A stretch of 64,000 bases of DNA, taken from Stramonita haemastoma. Taxonomy: Eukaryota > Mollusca > Gastropoda > Neogastropoda > Muricidae. The stretch lies in assembly GCA_030674155.1 (NCBI GenBank), contig CM060342.1, forward strand, positions 29,014,084 through 29,078,083, in the 5' to 3' direction. The position numbers were made by a program, and so were the translations under genes. Position 1 is the stretch's first letter. Each line of letters opens with the position of its first letter. The notes beneath the pieces are model-generated. The model did not search any database. It had not been told where the DNA came from and was given only the letters and a program-made list of their open reading frames with translations. This document shows positions 9,749 through 55,129 of this stretch, piece by piece.

Positions 9749-10593
9749 TGTGTATGTTGTGTAGCAATTTCTCCAAAAGACAAAAAAAAAACCCCACAAA
9801 CACAAATAATTATATTCATTGACTCCCAGGACCAGAAATAAATGAAGTGCTGATGAATTCTTTTCTATACACATCAGATGTCAGCCTCTGCCTGACCTCA
9901 TCACACAAAATACCTGTTTCAATAAAAAAAAACACAAAAAAAAAACCCAGGGTAAAACCAACAAAAGTGTGGTTCGCTTGACAAGAACAAAACGACAAAT
10001 CTCAGCTTGGCATTTCTATTCAAGCTGACTGACATAACACGCACATTCATGCACAGATAGAACCCCAATCAGGCTACATTTCTTCGGCCTGTGCACATCT
10101 ACACGTACACCAAACTACATATGTAGCGGTACAGTAATATTCTGCAACATACTCACTGTAACACCAGGCTACATGTGTAGCAGTAATTAACATTCTGCAC
10201 ATACTCATTGTAAAATGCAATCATCTATACTGAAATGTAGTGATAGAGAGAAAAAACCCCAACAGAACAGGTGCAAAAGAATTTGAAGTGAGCAGTAAAT
10301 GCATAATTGAAGGACTCAACATTTTGTCTAGAAATGCTTTTCATGACAAATTCTAAAGATCATGCTAGCTTGACACAGTGTAACATACAAATGGCAAACT
10401 TTTTACTAAAACGACAAGTCTTTACTTTTACATTGTTATTCAAACAGCACGGCCTTTTTATGCTCTGTCTTTTTTTTTTTTTTTTATAAATCAAAGCTAG
10501 TAGTATCAACAAACAAAAATCCACAAACATCCCCCTCCCCCCCTCACAAGCACTGTCTCCATACAGGCCCAGGCCAGACCCAGTTATCAGTGT
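9749..10593. other. Interval with no supported gene
   Basis: Contains an imperfect direct repeat, 'accaaactacatatgtagc' near 10108 and 'accaggctacatgtgtagc' near 10162. Nothing else was recognised. Confidence 0.5.
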
Positions 10594-10935
10594 AAGCAAA
10601 GCGCCAAAGCCTACATGACCCTGGTGTTGTTATGTGTTGAAACATTAGGTTGAGATTGTCTTCAGCCGTGTCAAACTCTTAAGCATAACAATCTGTACTC
10701 TGCACCAGAGGAGAGAGAGAAAGAAAAAAAATCCTCTGAAGCTGAAGTATGGATGCCACACGGGCCGAGGTCTCTCATGTACTGTGTACTTACGGTCTCA
10801 CAGCGATTCCCAGAAGCAGTATGAAGTGAGACAGAGTGCACATTGTGGGGGGGGGGGGGGGGGGGGGGGGGGACTCCCAGGGTTTGAAGCTGGGGAATGC
10901 CCCCCCCCCCCCCCCCCCCCCCCCCAAAAGCCCAA
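10594..10935 (+). repeat. Interspersed repeat, family C copy 1, carrying G26/C26 arms
   Basis: Shares 'ggttgagattgtcttcagcc', 'tctgtactctgc'-like, 'gtatggatgcc'-like and 'cccagggtttgaagctgggg' with 24790-25082, and the first part with 49300-49378. A run of 26 G (10847-10872) and a run of 26 C (10900-10925) interrupt it. Confidence 0.65.
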
Positions 10936-12607
10936 CCTATCTGAATACAAACAAAAGCATACATGCAAACATATTTTTAACATACACATAAACTAACCTG
11001 CTGCAAGAAGCAGATTATACTGATAAGATTTGGCATATGCACACATAGCATCCCATTCATTTCCATTCTACTTCAAAACTGATAAATGATGTTATGCTGA
11101 GCAAATTATGAAAAAAAACCACCCAACAACCACCACCCCCCTCCCAAAAAAAACCCCAACAAAACAACCCAACAACAAAAAACAAACCAGGACACACACA
11201 CACACACACACACACACATCAGTACTTTGTCGTTATGTCTCGTGAGCTTTTAAAATGACACACACACACACATTAAGTTTTGGGATGAAAGTCAACCAGC
11301 ATAATAAAGTGAAACGCGGAGAAAAAAGCTAGTGACTACACTACACTACACTACACTACACTACGCTACGCTACACTACACAACTAGTGACGAGAAGAAG
11401 ACGACACATGTTTCCACAACATAATGCATAGTTGTTCATAACATTGTTAGTGACTGATGGGGGACTTGGCGCACATAAGACATGTATACACAAGTCAGGA
11501 CTCACACCTGGAAACCCGTTTGAAGAGAAAACATTCTGCCTAGGTGCTAGAGCTGGGAGAGAAAACACCTGGTATGGACTACGTAGCTCAAGCGGTGCAC
11601 CGACCAACACACAGGAAAAAAAAAAACCCGACACACCATCCACAAAAGTTCTATCCAATAACAACGCTAACCACAAGACATCAGTACACATCTGGCTTGT
11701 GAACAGCAAATTTGCATCTTACACGGAGCACGCTTCCAATCCACTCAAAGAGTGAGTTCCCCTATATTACATACATATACATATAATTATATATATGTGT
11801 GTATGGATGGGAGAGTGATGAACCATTTCAATACTCAGCAGAAAAAAGTCAACATGTTCTTTTTCACACACATGTAGACGATGGATGATATGATAGGACT
11901 GGTATCCCTTTTAGCCGATATCGGATTATTCTGACAGTGGATCCCTGACGGGCGTTAGTTTGTTGTTATTACAGTGTCCTCATTGTCGAACAGAATAGGT
12001 GTGTGTTGTATAGTCTGGTGGTGGTGGTGGTGGTGGTGGCGGTGTGGTGGTGGCATGATTGAATAAATCTACGAAACATTCAGTCACTCGTACATGCTGA
12101 ACAGGTATACACATTCATGGTAAACCTTAAGAAGTTGACTTCTCTACATAAACCTCCAGAAGTCGACCTCTCTACATAAACCTTCAGAAGTTGATTTCTT
12201 TACTTAAACCTCTAGAAGTTGACTTCTCTACATCTTTCAGATCAGCCACAACGCACAAAAAAGAATTCCTGCTGACAAGTTTTTTCCCCAGAAGCTTGTG
12301 CACTAACTTCAGAATTCCCAAACAAGTGTCCACTTATTCTGTATCAGGTGTAGCTATAGCCCTGATGGTGTGCACGGGGAATGTATTAGAACATCTGTGT
12401 GGTCAGGGCGCAGTACAGGTTCATCTTCTCCTTAAAAAAACAACATGCCATCGTGTTTTACTTTAATATTCTGCAAAATGATTTCGCTGACAAGTTATTC
12501 AGTACATGAGCAGTAAGCACAAACTATCACATACGAAAAAAAAAATTGTGAGTAACCATTTCAAGTTGCAAGTGACACAATAGCCAAGCCTATTTTATAT
12601 CTATTTT
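10936..12607. other. Interval with no supported gene
   Basis: Holds a (CA)n array at 11193-11218, a 5-bp CTACA array at 11337-11382, a (GGT)n array at 12018-12050 and the small repeat at 12115-12235. An open frame on + at 11432-11755 has no recognisable motif and is not called. Confidence 0.5.
12115..12235. repeat. About 29-bp tandem repeat, roughly four units
   Basis: Units of the form 'agaagttgacttctctac' followed by 'ataaacctcc', with substitutions between units. The core 'gaagttgacttc' is nearly palindromic. Confidence 0.8.
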
Positions 12608-12830
12608 TATTCTTTTATTTCCATAATGGAATAAGTACCATGTGCTTATTACATCCCGTCCCTGTATGTATGCGGTTTTGTAAATTTTGTCATCCGTTCC
12701 CACTAGCACACAATGGCCTACTCTTCTGAAAAGGGGAATGGGTTTTAACATGTGTGCAAGATGTTCTCTGTGTGTTGGCATTTGGGACCTGGGTTTATAG
12801 TCTCATCCAAAGGCCTATCCCACTGCTACA
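12608..12830 (-). mobile_element. SINE family B, head-truncated copy
   Basis: Shares the order of words with the 56.5-kb copy: 'aatggaataag', 'tgcttattacatcc'-like, 'cacacaatggcctactctt', 'gtgtgcaagatgttct', 'tatagtctcatccaaa'. The tRNA-like head is absent. Confidence 0.7.
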
Positions 12831-15800
12831 GTCTGTACTGAACTAGAGACAGTGATGATGGGGAATATTCCTAATTACCCCTCCACAGTATGTATGGCAG
12901 GGCTGCTGTGTAATGCTCAGGTGGACAAGCTCCAGATGAAAAGACATCCAAGTCACAGGCATCAGCTGACCCATGCAAACTTTAAATTCCAAGCTATAAT
13001 TCAAACTTAACCCCCCCCCCCCCCCCCCCCCAACAATTTTAACAATCCGGACAAAAAGGGAATGTCCCATGTTCCTGTCTGATTCCTAACTGAAGGACTG
13101 TGTCCTAACTCTGAAAACAGGGAGTTATGCTAAGAGAAGAAATGGAAATGAAAATGCTTAAAAAAAACAAAAAAACCAACATTTTTTTTAGTAACTGGAT
13201 CAAAAGCTCAGTCCCTATATCTGCTGGTTAAGGCTGACTTCTCTCCCTTGTTAAAGGCTTTGGCCCTTGACCACACAGGCAAAATCTCACCTCTGAGCTC
13301 TAGCCGAGAAACAACAACAACAACAACAACAAAAAATCCAATGTCTGACCAAAAATTTTATAATCAAATAAAGTTAACAGTCAGCCATGAAAAACTGCCA
13401 AACAAGCATGGCAGCACATCCCAGGATGCATCCATAAAACAGAGAAGATGTCACTTTAATTGTCATCACTCCGACAGGGACAACCCTACAAAACCAAGAT
13501 GTACAGTGGCCCACGAGGGAACTGGAAAGGACATGCAATTACTTTTTCCAAGACACATCTGACAATGTAAAGTAAACGAGAGAAGAAGAAGGCTGTTGTC
13601 ACTTTGGTGTACAGTCCATCACTTGTTAACTTTCAAGCCAAACAAAAAACTCTTTTATACTGAGACTGATCAGTTTGGGATGCAAATTTTTGGGGACCAG
13701 ACATGATTTGTTTCAACCTAACTCATGGGACTGACGCTTCAACATGACAGCTTCCATCTCCACTGACAAAAGGAAAGATTCTTGTTAGTATATCATGCTG
13801 GACATGGTTTGTTTCTTTCCTTTCTTTTAAACCTTTTTTTCCCTGAACCACTTACAAATATAATCCTAGTTTTCTAAAATAACATTTTTCAATAAACTGT
13901 CAAGTGTGGAAAGAACAAAACAAAGTAAAAACAACAAACAAAAGCGAGAGTGGGGAAAGAGACAGACAGAGAGACAGGAAAGGGAAAGAAATGTGTGGAA
14001 AAAAGCAGGGAAAAGTCAACTATTAAAAAAAAAACCCATCAAATTATGACCAAAAGACATTCATTTTAGATGAGAACAGATCTTTGCTGTTATTGTCAAT
14101 TTCCCTCTGTTTGTGAGATGATAAAATATTTTGATTTTAATTGAATTGTTGGTAATGAAGTGTGTAAATGTTAAAGTGATAAGAATTGGTTACCACATCT
14201 TCCTCGCAACACAATTTCAATATTGTAAGACTAGCATCACTGTAATAGCACCTATTACCAAAAAATTTATTGGCTGCAGATATCAAAGAATGGTATGAGG
14301 TATTCAATTTTTTAAAGTTATCTTTATCAACTGTCAGATGCATAAACAAAGTTAAAAGAATTATAAACTGTGATTTACATACACACACACACACACACAC
14401 CAAAAGACCACAAAAAAAGCATTGATTTTAAAGCTATAAAGTTTGGACTTAGCATGCCTGTTCATGCAACTACTCATGAATCATATAAAAAAAGACATTG
14501 GTATCATAAAATTGCCTGCACACGCAGAAACTCAACACATGGTACGAAACAAAGTTTTATACACGTAAAAAATTTTGGTATTTGCGATTGCAATCTGAAT
14601 GAGAAGTGGTTGCAATTTCTGTGAATGCAGTCTGAATGAGAATGGACATTTTTGTCATTGCAAACTGAATGAGAATAAAAATGTTTGAGAGCTAGTGTTG
14701 AGTTTGCGTATTAGCTGTCACCCCTGTGGATACTATTTTTTCTGAGCATAATGCTTATTTCAGATACTGCATTGAGATTGAATGCTTGGGAGTAGTAGAG
14801 CTTAGAGGTACAGGTAAAATTCTATTCTCAAAATGCATATAACTTTTTTTTATTAAAAAAAAGAAATTAAAAGCAAAAAAAGTAAAAAAAGACACAAAGA
14901 AACTGGGAGAAAGAGCAAACACAAAAGAGGGAAGCATATTTTTACTGACAAATAAAGGCAGAGATATACATGGTGAGTTACTGATATGAAGGGAGGGCGT
15001 TTCTTATTTCCTCAATCCATTCACGGTTGACGATGAAATGATTTCACTTGTATTAAGTTTCACAACTCCTCTTTCTCTGCATAGCACAGAACATGCCTGT
15101 TTGGATAACCGATTCACTCATCCCTAAGGGTTTTGAACAGAGGCTAATACTATTGCTGTCATTGAAAACGTCATACAACAGGTACACACATCAACACATG
15201 TCAGCTCTCCACCTTTCACCTCATCATCCACAAACTTTTCGTACTTAAAGTACGGATCAGAGAAGATCACCACCAATCAAAACGTTAAGCAATATCAAAC
15301 AAAACAGATCAGAAAAAACCCACAGATTTTAAGTACCAATGAAACAATCAGTCCATGACTGAATCCAATCACTCAAAACATGTCAATTGTATATCTTACA
15401 ACATTAAAAAATATCTCGGAAAAAAGTGAACACCATAAACCCACACAGAAGCAAATAACCCCCCCTTGGAATCAAAATGACACACAGGGGTCAAAATTCT
15501 ACATGTATGTATACATACACACACACCCAAAAGAACTGGTTCTCTACAAAAACAGTGCAAAAATCTATCTGTATCACATCATCGCCGCACGAAATAGTAT
15601 TTCATCAAAATCACACAAATATACAGGGGATTCTGTGGCTCCCTGTTACAAACAACATTTATGCCATAAATACAATGACCGCTCAACTGACGGAAACAGT
15701 CCATGAATGTATGCACTAACGAAAGAATGCAGAGGAGTATTGTGGTTTTGCCTTCACTTCTTTATTCTTTTTTAAAACTGCAACAATCGTGACGTGACAT

Positions 15801-15998
15801 ACAGCTCAACCATTCCTTTTCTTTTGCTTTACCAGTTCACGAACCTTCTAGAAGAGAAAATGCAGATGATAAGTCTTGTTGTTACTATAATAATAATAAT
15901 AATAATGATGATAATAATAATAATGATAATAATAATAATAATAATGATAATAACAATAATAATAATAATAATAATGATACCACTACTCCTACTAATGA
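12831..15998. other. Interval with no supported gene
   Basis: AT-rich sequence with C18-20 at 13011-13031, a short (CA)n at 14379-14401 and a (TAA)n/(TGA)n block at 15886-15976 directly before SINE A copy 2. No conserved exon was seen. Confidence 0.5.
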
Positions 15999-16286
15999 GC
16001 CGCCGTGGTAGTCGAGTGGTTAGGGCGTTGGACTCGTAATCTAAAGGTTGCGGGTTCAATCCCAGCTTTCGGCTATGGCGTTGTGCCCTTGGAAAAGGCA
16101 CTTTACGGCTATTTTCTCACCCCACCCAGGTGTAAAAGGAGTACCAACCTTGTGTTGGGGGTTAACCCTGCGATAGACTGGCGTCCTATCCAGGGGGAGT
16201 CTATGATTCTCAGTCGCTTAACACCACAGAAACCGGGATAAGCACCGGCCTGATGAGCCTTAGGCTTGGGACAGACTTTAACTTTT
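15999..16286 (+). mobile_element. tRNA-Thr-like SINE, family A copy 2
   Basis: Full-length copy with head (gccgccgtggtagtcgagtgg), CGT anticodon loop, B box (gggttcaatccc), the common body and the 'gacagactttaactttt' tail. It is inserted at the end of a (TAA)n array. Confidence 0.92.
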
Positions 16287-17723
16287 TAAAAACTAACTCC
16301 TACTAATACAAACAAACAATGGACACTTTTGGACCGCTTTCCTTCCCCTTAAAATCACGATTATACCCATATTCTGACTATTGAAACAAAATTTCTCTCA
16401 AGATTTATGCTTCACTTGGTGAGTTCAAATCATCTCCAGGACAGACTGACAGCATATATGTGTGTGTGAGTGTGTGTGCGTGCGTGCAATTTTCTTGCAC
16501 ATGACTGATGACCGAATGAATGACCAAAACATGCACACAGCGATTTACAACCCTTGCCATTTTACCCTCAAGCAAACTGAAAGCTAACTGGATGTCTACA
16601 GTCATGAGTTTTGGGGTTGTTGTTTTGTATTACACCCTCACTGACTGATGGTTCAGGACATGACCAGAAAAATAAACAAACTGCCACAGGCTGATTGATT
16701 CCAGGGTCTTTGTCAGAGAGCACAGAAGACCTGGGTAGAGAGGGAGGTGGGGAGGTTTGGGGGGGGGGGGGCTGTAAGGGAGATAATTGAAATCGTTGAT
16801 TTCTTTCTTTTTGTGAAGGTGCAGATGTAAAAGATCTTTCATACAATGAAGGCCTACCAAAAAAAGACATCTAAATACAAAACAAAACAGAACAAAGGTA
16901 CTACTAGAATAAAATACAGAAGACATACAAGACACAAACACACATAAAAAACCCAAACCAAAACAAAACAATAAATAAAAAAAAGGATCAACAACTTGTT
17001 TATTGAGAGGAAAAAGTGTTTTCTGGCACATACATGCACATTGTTTTGAACAGCTCATTGTTTTTTCCTTACGGTTTGTCTGTCAGACTTGCTATTATGA
17101 TATGCTTCTACTGATGAAGAGATTGTCATTGATGATACACAATGGATTTTTCTTTTGCTGTTCTTCTGTCTTCCATCTCCTCGACCAAAACTTGCACATA
17201 CACAACAAGGGTAAAGTACAACATCACAGACATAATTATGAAATACAGATACTGATTTGCAAATCTTGCATGATCTTATCTTTGTTTTTGCTTTTCAAGA
17301 AAGAAACAAGCAAATCATAGTTCTTGAGAGCTTCAGCAATAAAAGCCCATTCAGTGCTGTTTTCATACAGTTGTTAGTTTTGTTTCGTTTTGTATTTTTT
17401 ACTGTTTAAATCTGTGTACATATCAATAATTAGTAATGAAGATTGAAAAATAGAAAAAAACTGAATATAGACAGGTAGTTTGGCTGTGTAATGAAGATTG
17501 AAAAATACAGTAACTGAATATTGACAGGTTGGTATTTGGCTGTGACTTACCCACGACCCGCAAACAGATTTATTTCAATTCAATAAATACACAGTGAAAA
17601 ATGATGGACAAAAATGAAGGAACACACTACATGAAATTATCAGAACATCATCAAAGTCATTCAACAGCAAAACAGAAATAAATTGTGACCTCTCTCCAAA
17701 ATAACGGACAAACCACACACTTT
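16287..17723. other. Interval with no supported gene
   Basis: Contains G12 at about 16760 and an imperfect direct repeat of 'taatgaagattgaaaaata' plus 'ctgaatat...gacaggt' at 17432-17530. Nothing else was recognised. Confidence 0.5.
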
Positions 17724-18442
17724 ATATATATTGATGCCTCAGAGCAAGAAAGGTCTACCGGCAGAGTTGCCATTTTCAAAAGTTTCGAGATATGCTCACT
17801 TGAAAAGTTTGAAATCGAGGATTGAATGGAAATCGAGCGGTTTTCAGAGAGAGGAAGGGCATTGATGCTATCTTTACCATAGTATGTTTGTGTTGTAATA
17901 CATGTAGAAGAAACGCCATGATAGCAAAAACACTGGCAGTGAAGCCAGACCACCCGTGTCTGCAGAGAAATTACAGCAGAACTGGCACTTCCTCCCATGC
18001 AAGCATGGCATGGCGATTAGCTTGACCCTTTTTCCCAGATAAGATCACTCTCCAGCCACCAGTGTTCCCACGCAAGAACCACACGGCATCCAGGCCCGCC
18101 ATTGTTGCGTAAACTCTGCCCAGTGGTCCTAATGTATCCCTTCCCATGCAAGAAGGTTTTGCACAGCTGGAAGTCCTTCCTTACACAAATTACTAGGTTA
18201 ATTGGGACTACAGCCTTTAGAGCAAAAGCGGAGTGCCGTGCAGTCGTCCCTTTTACCATGAGAAATTCACTCAGGTAATTTTGTGCAAGAACGGTTTTCT
18301 TCAAATATCTTTAAAATTAATAAAACAAATATTTTATCGTTTTGTCATCTGAAAGTTTACAGTAAATTCTACCAAATATAAAAAAATTGAAAATTGGTAT
18401 TTTTTTCAGATAAACCGTTCTTGCTCTGAGGCATCGATATAT
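17724..18442. mobile_element. Non-autonomous DNA element with about 37-bp terminal inverted repeats
   Basis: The left end (17724-17760, 'gatgcctcagagcaagaa' at its core) is repeated in inverse orientation at the right end (18406-18442), with about five mismatches in 37. Both ends are flanked by TATATA-like sequence. The motif gcaagaa(c/g)gtt-like recurs inside near 18148 and 18286. No transposase frame is visible, so it is a MITE-like element of about 719 bp. Confidence 0.65.
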
Positions 18443-18898
18443 AAAAAAAACAACAACAGATGTACACATTCTGCATTCACTTTGGTTCTCTCTGTCATAC
18501 TTGTGTCAGGTTTTGGAGTCAGAACAACTGCTGTGTTTTGTACTGATGCATTTGGCTTGGTCCCTATCCCAAAGTCAAACAACACCTCTTCTCACTTTTC
18601 AACATGGCCCCTCTCTACAACTGTCACAAAAACCATTGGTGTTGACGTTGATTCTAAACCATTCGTCCAACTGACTGACCACAAAAGGCATAATTATCAC
18701 ATCTGTCACCATGTTAGATAGATCCACGAACTGCACAAACAAACCCTGTGAAATGTAGTATCAATGGCATCAACTGTTCAATCTCACCAGGTCTGTAAAC
18801 TAAGCAGTAAGAAAACACACTTCCCATGGCCTAGGAAAATTACAGTAGATTACATTGAGGATATCAATCCTTCTCTTTATCCTTTCCTTATATACCCC

Positions 18899-18931
<33 letters not shown>

Positions 18932-19689
18932 CCCTAAGAAAAAACCAACAACCCCCCAACAAAACATACAAAAGACATTGGATATGAATATATCCCCCAT
19001 CCCCAAATTGCCCTTCTTGAAACTTTTTTTTCCATTTAATCATACGAAGGAAAGAAACTGCAGAACTGGCATTTTGTTTGCATGACTGTATGTACCACCA
19101 CAACCCAAACAGCACCTAGCTAGATATTAGGATGTCAGGACTGGGGAAAGTGTTTCTTGACAAAGCGACAGCACAATCACAGTCAGGTCTCTTGGTATCC
19201 ATTCCTTCAACTGTGAACGAGGAATGAATAATGCTTACCATACACCATCCTACTCTAGAAAGAAGCTGGAACTCTGGGGGGTGGGGGTGGGGACGTGGGA
19301 CACTGAATGGAGTCTCACAAAGCTGTGGTAGAAATGAGCAATATCTGGAGACTGGCCTCTCTGCTGGCATAATGTAGTCTGTGCTGTTCTTAAAGCACAA
19401 GCCAACTTTGTGTGAAAAACAATGTCATCTTTTTCTTTTTTGCTTAATTGATATAGACTGTATTACCTTACACATTTAGTGTAAAATTGCTGATGTGTTT
19501 TAATTGTTGATGCTTAGTGTTGACATCTTCTAGTGTTTCTGAAATGTGTCCTCTCATTAGTGTGACACTGAATGAATACAGTCTAGATTAACCAGTATTC
19601 TCATAAACAGGACTATATTCTACAAACATGCACTCCCCCTCCCCTCTCTCTCTCTCTCTCTCTTTGTTTCTCTCTTCCCCCCCCCCCCT

Positions 19690-19721
<32 letters not shown>

Positions 19722-19890
19722 TATGATATAAAGAAAGACAGAGACATGCATTTGTGTCTGTGTTTGAAATCAAATATGCTGTGGTAACTAATGCAACAAT
19801 GACCATTGGTTTTTCAACAAACATAAACTACTTAAAACATATCCAAAGAAAGTTGAATGAGACAAAAATCACACACGCACGCACGCACGT

Positions 19891-19924
<34 letters not shown>

Positions 19925-22234
19925 GTATATTAAATGAAAAAAAACAAACCCTAAACAACACAGAAATATCTTCTGTCTGTTTCAAACAAAATATATAGTT
20001 CCAACACATACAACTGTAAAATTAAATTTTTGATTAAAAACAAACAAAGAAACATAAGTGTCATAAACTAAATTCAACAGAAAACAAATTACAATACCCC
20101 CCTCCCCCCCCCCCCAACAAAAAAAAAAGTAAATGCATTTTCAAATACTGTTGGCAAGAGTCATCAGAAAATGTATCTTCTCTTTTGTTTATTATTTTGT
20201 ATCTGTTAGCGTTGTGGTAAAATCCTGCAACACGTAATCAATGTTTAGGTTTTTATCAAGCTTACAAACCACAGGAATGACCACTGTCCTGTACCTCTCA
20301 GACTGACCAAGTCTGCTTGAATGTTCTTTGTTATCATTATCTATTATTATTATTATCATCATTATCTATTCTCCCCAGATAGTGGACGGAAGGTACATCA
20401 CTTTCCTTTTTTAATTATAGACATTCTTTCCAAAAAGTAATTTGAAGTTTACAATGGCATTTTTATCTTCTTTATTTGCATTTAGTTTCATTTAGCTTAG
20501 CATGATGCAACACCTTTACATCAAGACTTTTAGTTTAAGAGTTACGTTTCTTTGGTTGTAGATTGTAGAGTTGCTTCCCTAGTTGTGGGTTTCGTAACAC
20601 ACATGTTCTGTCCCTGACTGTTCTATTCTGAATTATTAAAACATCAGAAATTCACATCTTCAGCTTCTGTTTGTACGTTAGCTGGGAGAGCACTAAATGC
20701 ATATCATAATTATCTTGTTTGGTTTTGTTATATAATTTCATATAAACTGTGAATATGACGTTGTTTCTGTCAGAGCCGATTCTGATGACAAGAGAGAAGA
20801 GAACTCAGGTCTGACTTCTTTCCCTTCGTGTTGTGACTTACAATTCAGAGGACACATTTCTCACTAACCCCGTTTTCTTGCAGAACTGTGGCATTTGAAC
20901 TTCTTTCTTTTTGACAAGAAAATGAATCCTGACTGTAAAATGACTGAGAAGAGAATCCTGTGGGCGTTGTTCCATAAATCTGTTTGTAACAATGCACAAA
21001 AAACCAATTGATCTAAATGCAAATGATATGATTTGTTTCGATTTTGGTCAAGCTTGTGATTTGGGGAAACTGGGCATATGAGTAAAAAGCTTTCCGCCAT
21101 TTGGATTTAGACAAGACTGCAAGGATTGTTTCATTCTTTTAAAAGAAAACCTCCCCAAAAACATACCATACATTATGGAAGGAAATGTGTTAACGGCTTT
21201 ACAACAGCAAGTGGTATTACCAAGGAGATCCTATATCCCCTTTTATATATCAATCTGTCTACTGAGCTACTGCCATGAGGGATATGAGCTACCAATCAAG
21301 TCAAAAGAGGAACTTTTGTGTTCCCTTTTAAAGTATGAGATTGAATCAAAATCATGTTGCAAACAAAAAACTCTGGCATGAGAACTACTAACTTTGTGCA
21401 CACTTCCTTTTTTCTGATTATAACTTGGTTTCTAAATTTTTTTTTTTCCACTTTCAATACACTGCTACTCAGTCAGTGCAAACAAACAGTTTCAAATATT
21501 CACAAGCATGCTTTCTTCAGTGCACCATTTAGGTCTTCAAAACATACACGTCTAAAAACACTGGAAAAAAAAAACCCAAACAAACCCCAAACCCTCCTCC
21601 CTTCCAAAAAAAAAAAAAATCCCAAAACAAAAACAACAACAGCAACAACTGGCAATCACATAATAAATTCAAAGGAGCGATGAATGAGACGCAATGACAT
21701 GACATGACATGACCAGCCAGGTTGTAAAACATTCTCCTCACCAACAATGAGTGTATGCTAGTCATGAACAGCAGTAACCTGATTGGATGATGAAAAACCA
21801 TTCTGACCAATAATAATAAGTCTTCAACGGGAGGAGGAGGAGGAGGTTTTTTTTCCCCCCCCCCCCGAGGGTTTTTTTCCCCCCCGTCAAACGTCTTCAC
21901 AACGATGTTCACCGCCTCGCTCATCTTGCTCCATTCCCAGCCTGCAGATTGCTTCCTTCTTGCGGTGACCCTCATCATTCCTCATCATCCTCATCGTTGT
22001 GGTAAATCCTCGGTGCATCAGTCAGACAGGAAGTGCAAGAAGAGAGGGTGTGGAGATGTGTACAGCCAAGTGCACATGTGCAATGATGGGGGGAGAGGGG
22101 GATGGGGGGGAGGAAAAAGGAAGGGAGATGGAAAGAAGGTTTCGGGGCTGTAAGGGAGAGGGGAGGTGGGCAGGGCATAGGGGGAGGGAGGGGGGAGGGG
22201 GGAGGAAGGGGTGGGGGTGGGTGGGGGGTGGGGG
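18443..22234 (-). other. Interval with no gene; possible 3' UTR of the syntaxin TM-C transcript
   Basis: The sequence continues downstream (minus strand) of the TM-C stop at 22235. It contains C29 (18895-18923), (CA)n and (CT)n blocks at 19640-19720 and 19885-19922, a purine-rich block at 22085-22230 and several reversed AATAAA signals (for example 20188-20193 and 20471-20476). How far the UTR extends cannot be decided here. Confidence 0.35.
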
Positions 22235-54093
<31,859 letters not shown>

Positions 54094-54142
54094 CTGCAAC
54101 AAACACAATGTCCACATACCTGTTATGTGTGTATGTCTATCA

Positions 54143-54965
54143 CTCGGAGAGTTACTGTTTGTTGTTGTTGTTACTGCCAGTCCACATTGTTGTCATGTCT
54201 GAGTACCCAGGACAGTTACTGTTGTTGTTGTTACAGCAAGTCCATATTGTTGTCATGTCTGCGTATTAGGACAGTTTTTTGTTGTTACTACCAGTCCATT
54301 TTGTTGTCATGTCTGGAGTATCGGGGTCAGTTACGTTATGTTTTATGTTGTTACAGCAATGTCCATATTGTTGTCATGTCTGCATATTAGGACAGTTTTT
54401 TGTTGTTACGCCAGTCCATATTGTTGTCATGTCTGAGTATCAGGACAGTTATTGTTTTTTGTTGTTACTGCCAGTCCATATTGTTGTAATGTCTGCGTAT
54501 TAGGACAGTTTTTTGTTGTTACTACCAGTCCACATTGTTGTTATGTCTGTGTATCAGGACAGTTTTTTGTTGTTACTGCCAGTCCATATTGTTGTCATTT
54601 CTGTGTATTAGGACAGTTTTTTGTTGTTACTACCAGTCCACATTGTTGTTATGTCTGTGTATCAGGGCAGTTACTGTTTTTTGTTGTTACTGCAAGTCCA
54701 CAAAAGTGTGCATCAAGAAAGTTAATGCTCTTGTGATGTAATTGCAAGTCCGCAATTGTAAGTTATGTATGTGTGCTCATGTTTTTGCTGTTACTGCAAG
54801 TCTACAACGTAACAAGGTTGTCTGTGTATTAGAACAGTTATTGTTCTTGTTGTTACTGCCAGTCCATAAAGTTGTTATGTTTGTATACCAGAACAGTTAT
54901 TGTTCTTGTTGTTACTGCCAGTCCGTAAAGTTGTTATGTTTGTGTATCAGGACAGTTAATGTTGT
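54143..54965. repeat. About 55-60-bp minisatellite abutting the syntaxin exon acceptor
   Basis: About 13 units of the form 'ttgttgttactgccagtcca' plus 'tattgttgtcatgtctg' plus 'cgtattaggacag'. The array starts about 50 bp from the exon at 54093. Units vary in length through insertion and loss of ttgttc or tttttt. Confidence 0.95.
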
Positions 54966-55129
54966 TTTGCTCTTGTTCTTGTCCCCCAGCTGAACATTCT
55001 GAGGGTCACCCAGAAAATACACTGAGTCTCACTCACTGTCTGGGAATCCCTGTGAAGCATTCAGTACACAATGGATGGGAAGCTGGCATGCATGACTGTT
55101 TTCAAGTACATCACCATACAGGCAGTCAT

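Noticed and set aside
9405..9874. Long open frames of His-Thr or Cys-Val repeats on both strands (also at 1662-2139, 29509-30036, 31515-32441, 35806-36205, 59185-59885, 63110-63795)
   Set aside because: They are translations of (GT)n/(CA)n arrays. Such arrays are open in several frames at once and show no splice sites or unique sequence.
11371..11755. Overlapping open frames of about 110 codons on both strands
   Set aside because: No recognisable domain, no splice context, and both strands are open equally.
18017..18304. 95-codon minus open frame
   Set aside because: It lies inside the TIR element and overlaps its subterminal repeats; no transposase motif.
54143..54965. Repetitive Cys/Val-rich open frames as a gene
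   Set aside because: They follow the minisatellite periodicity and lie antisense in a syntaxin intron.
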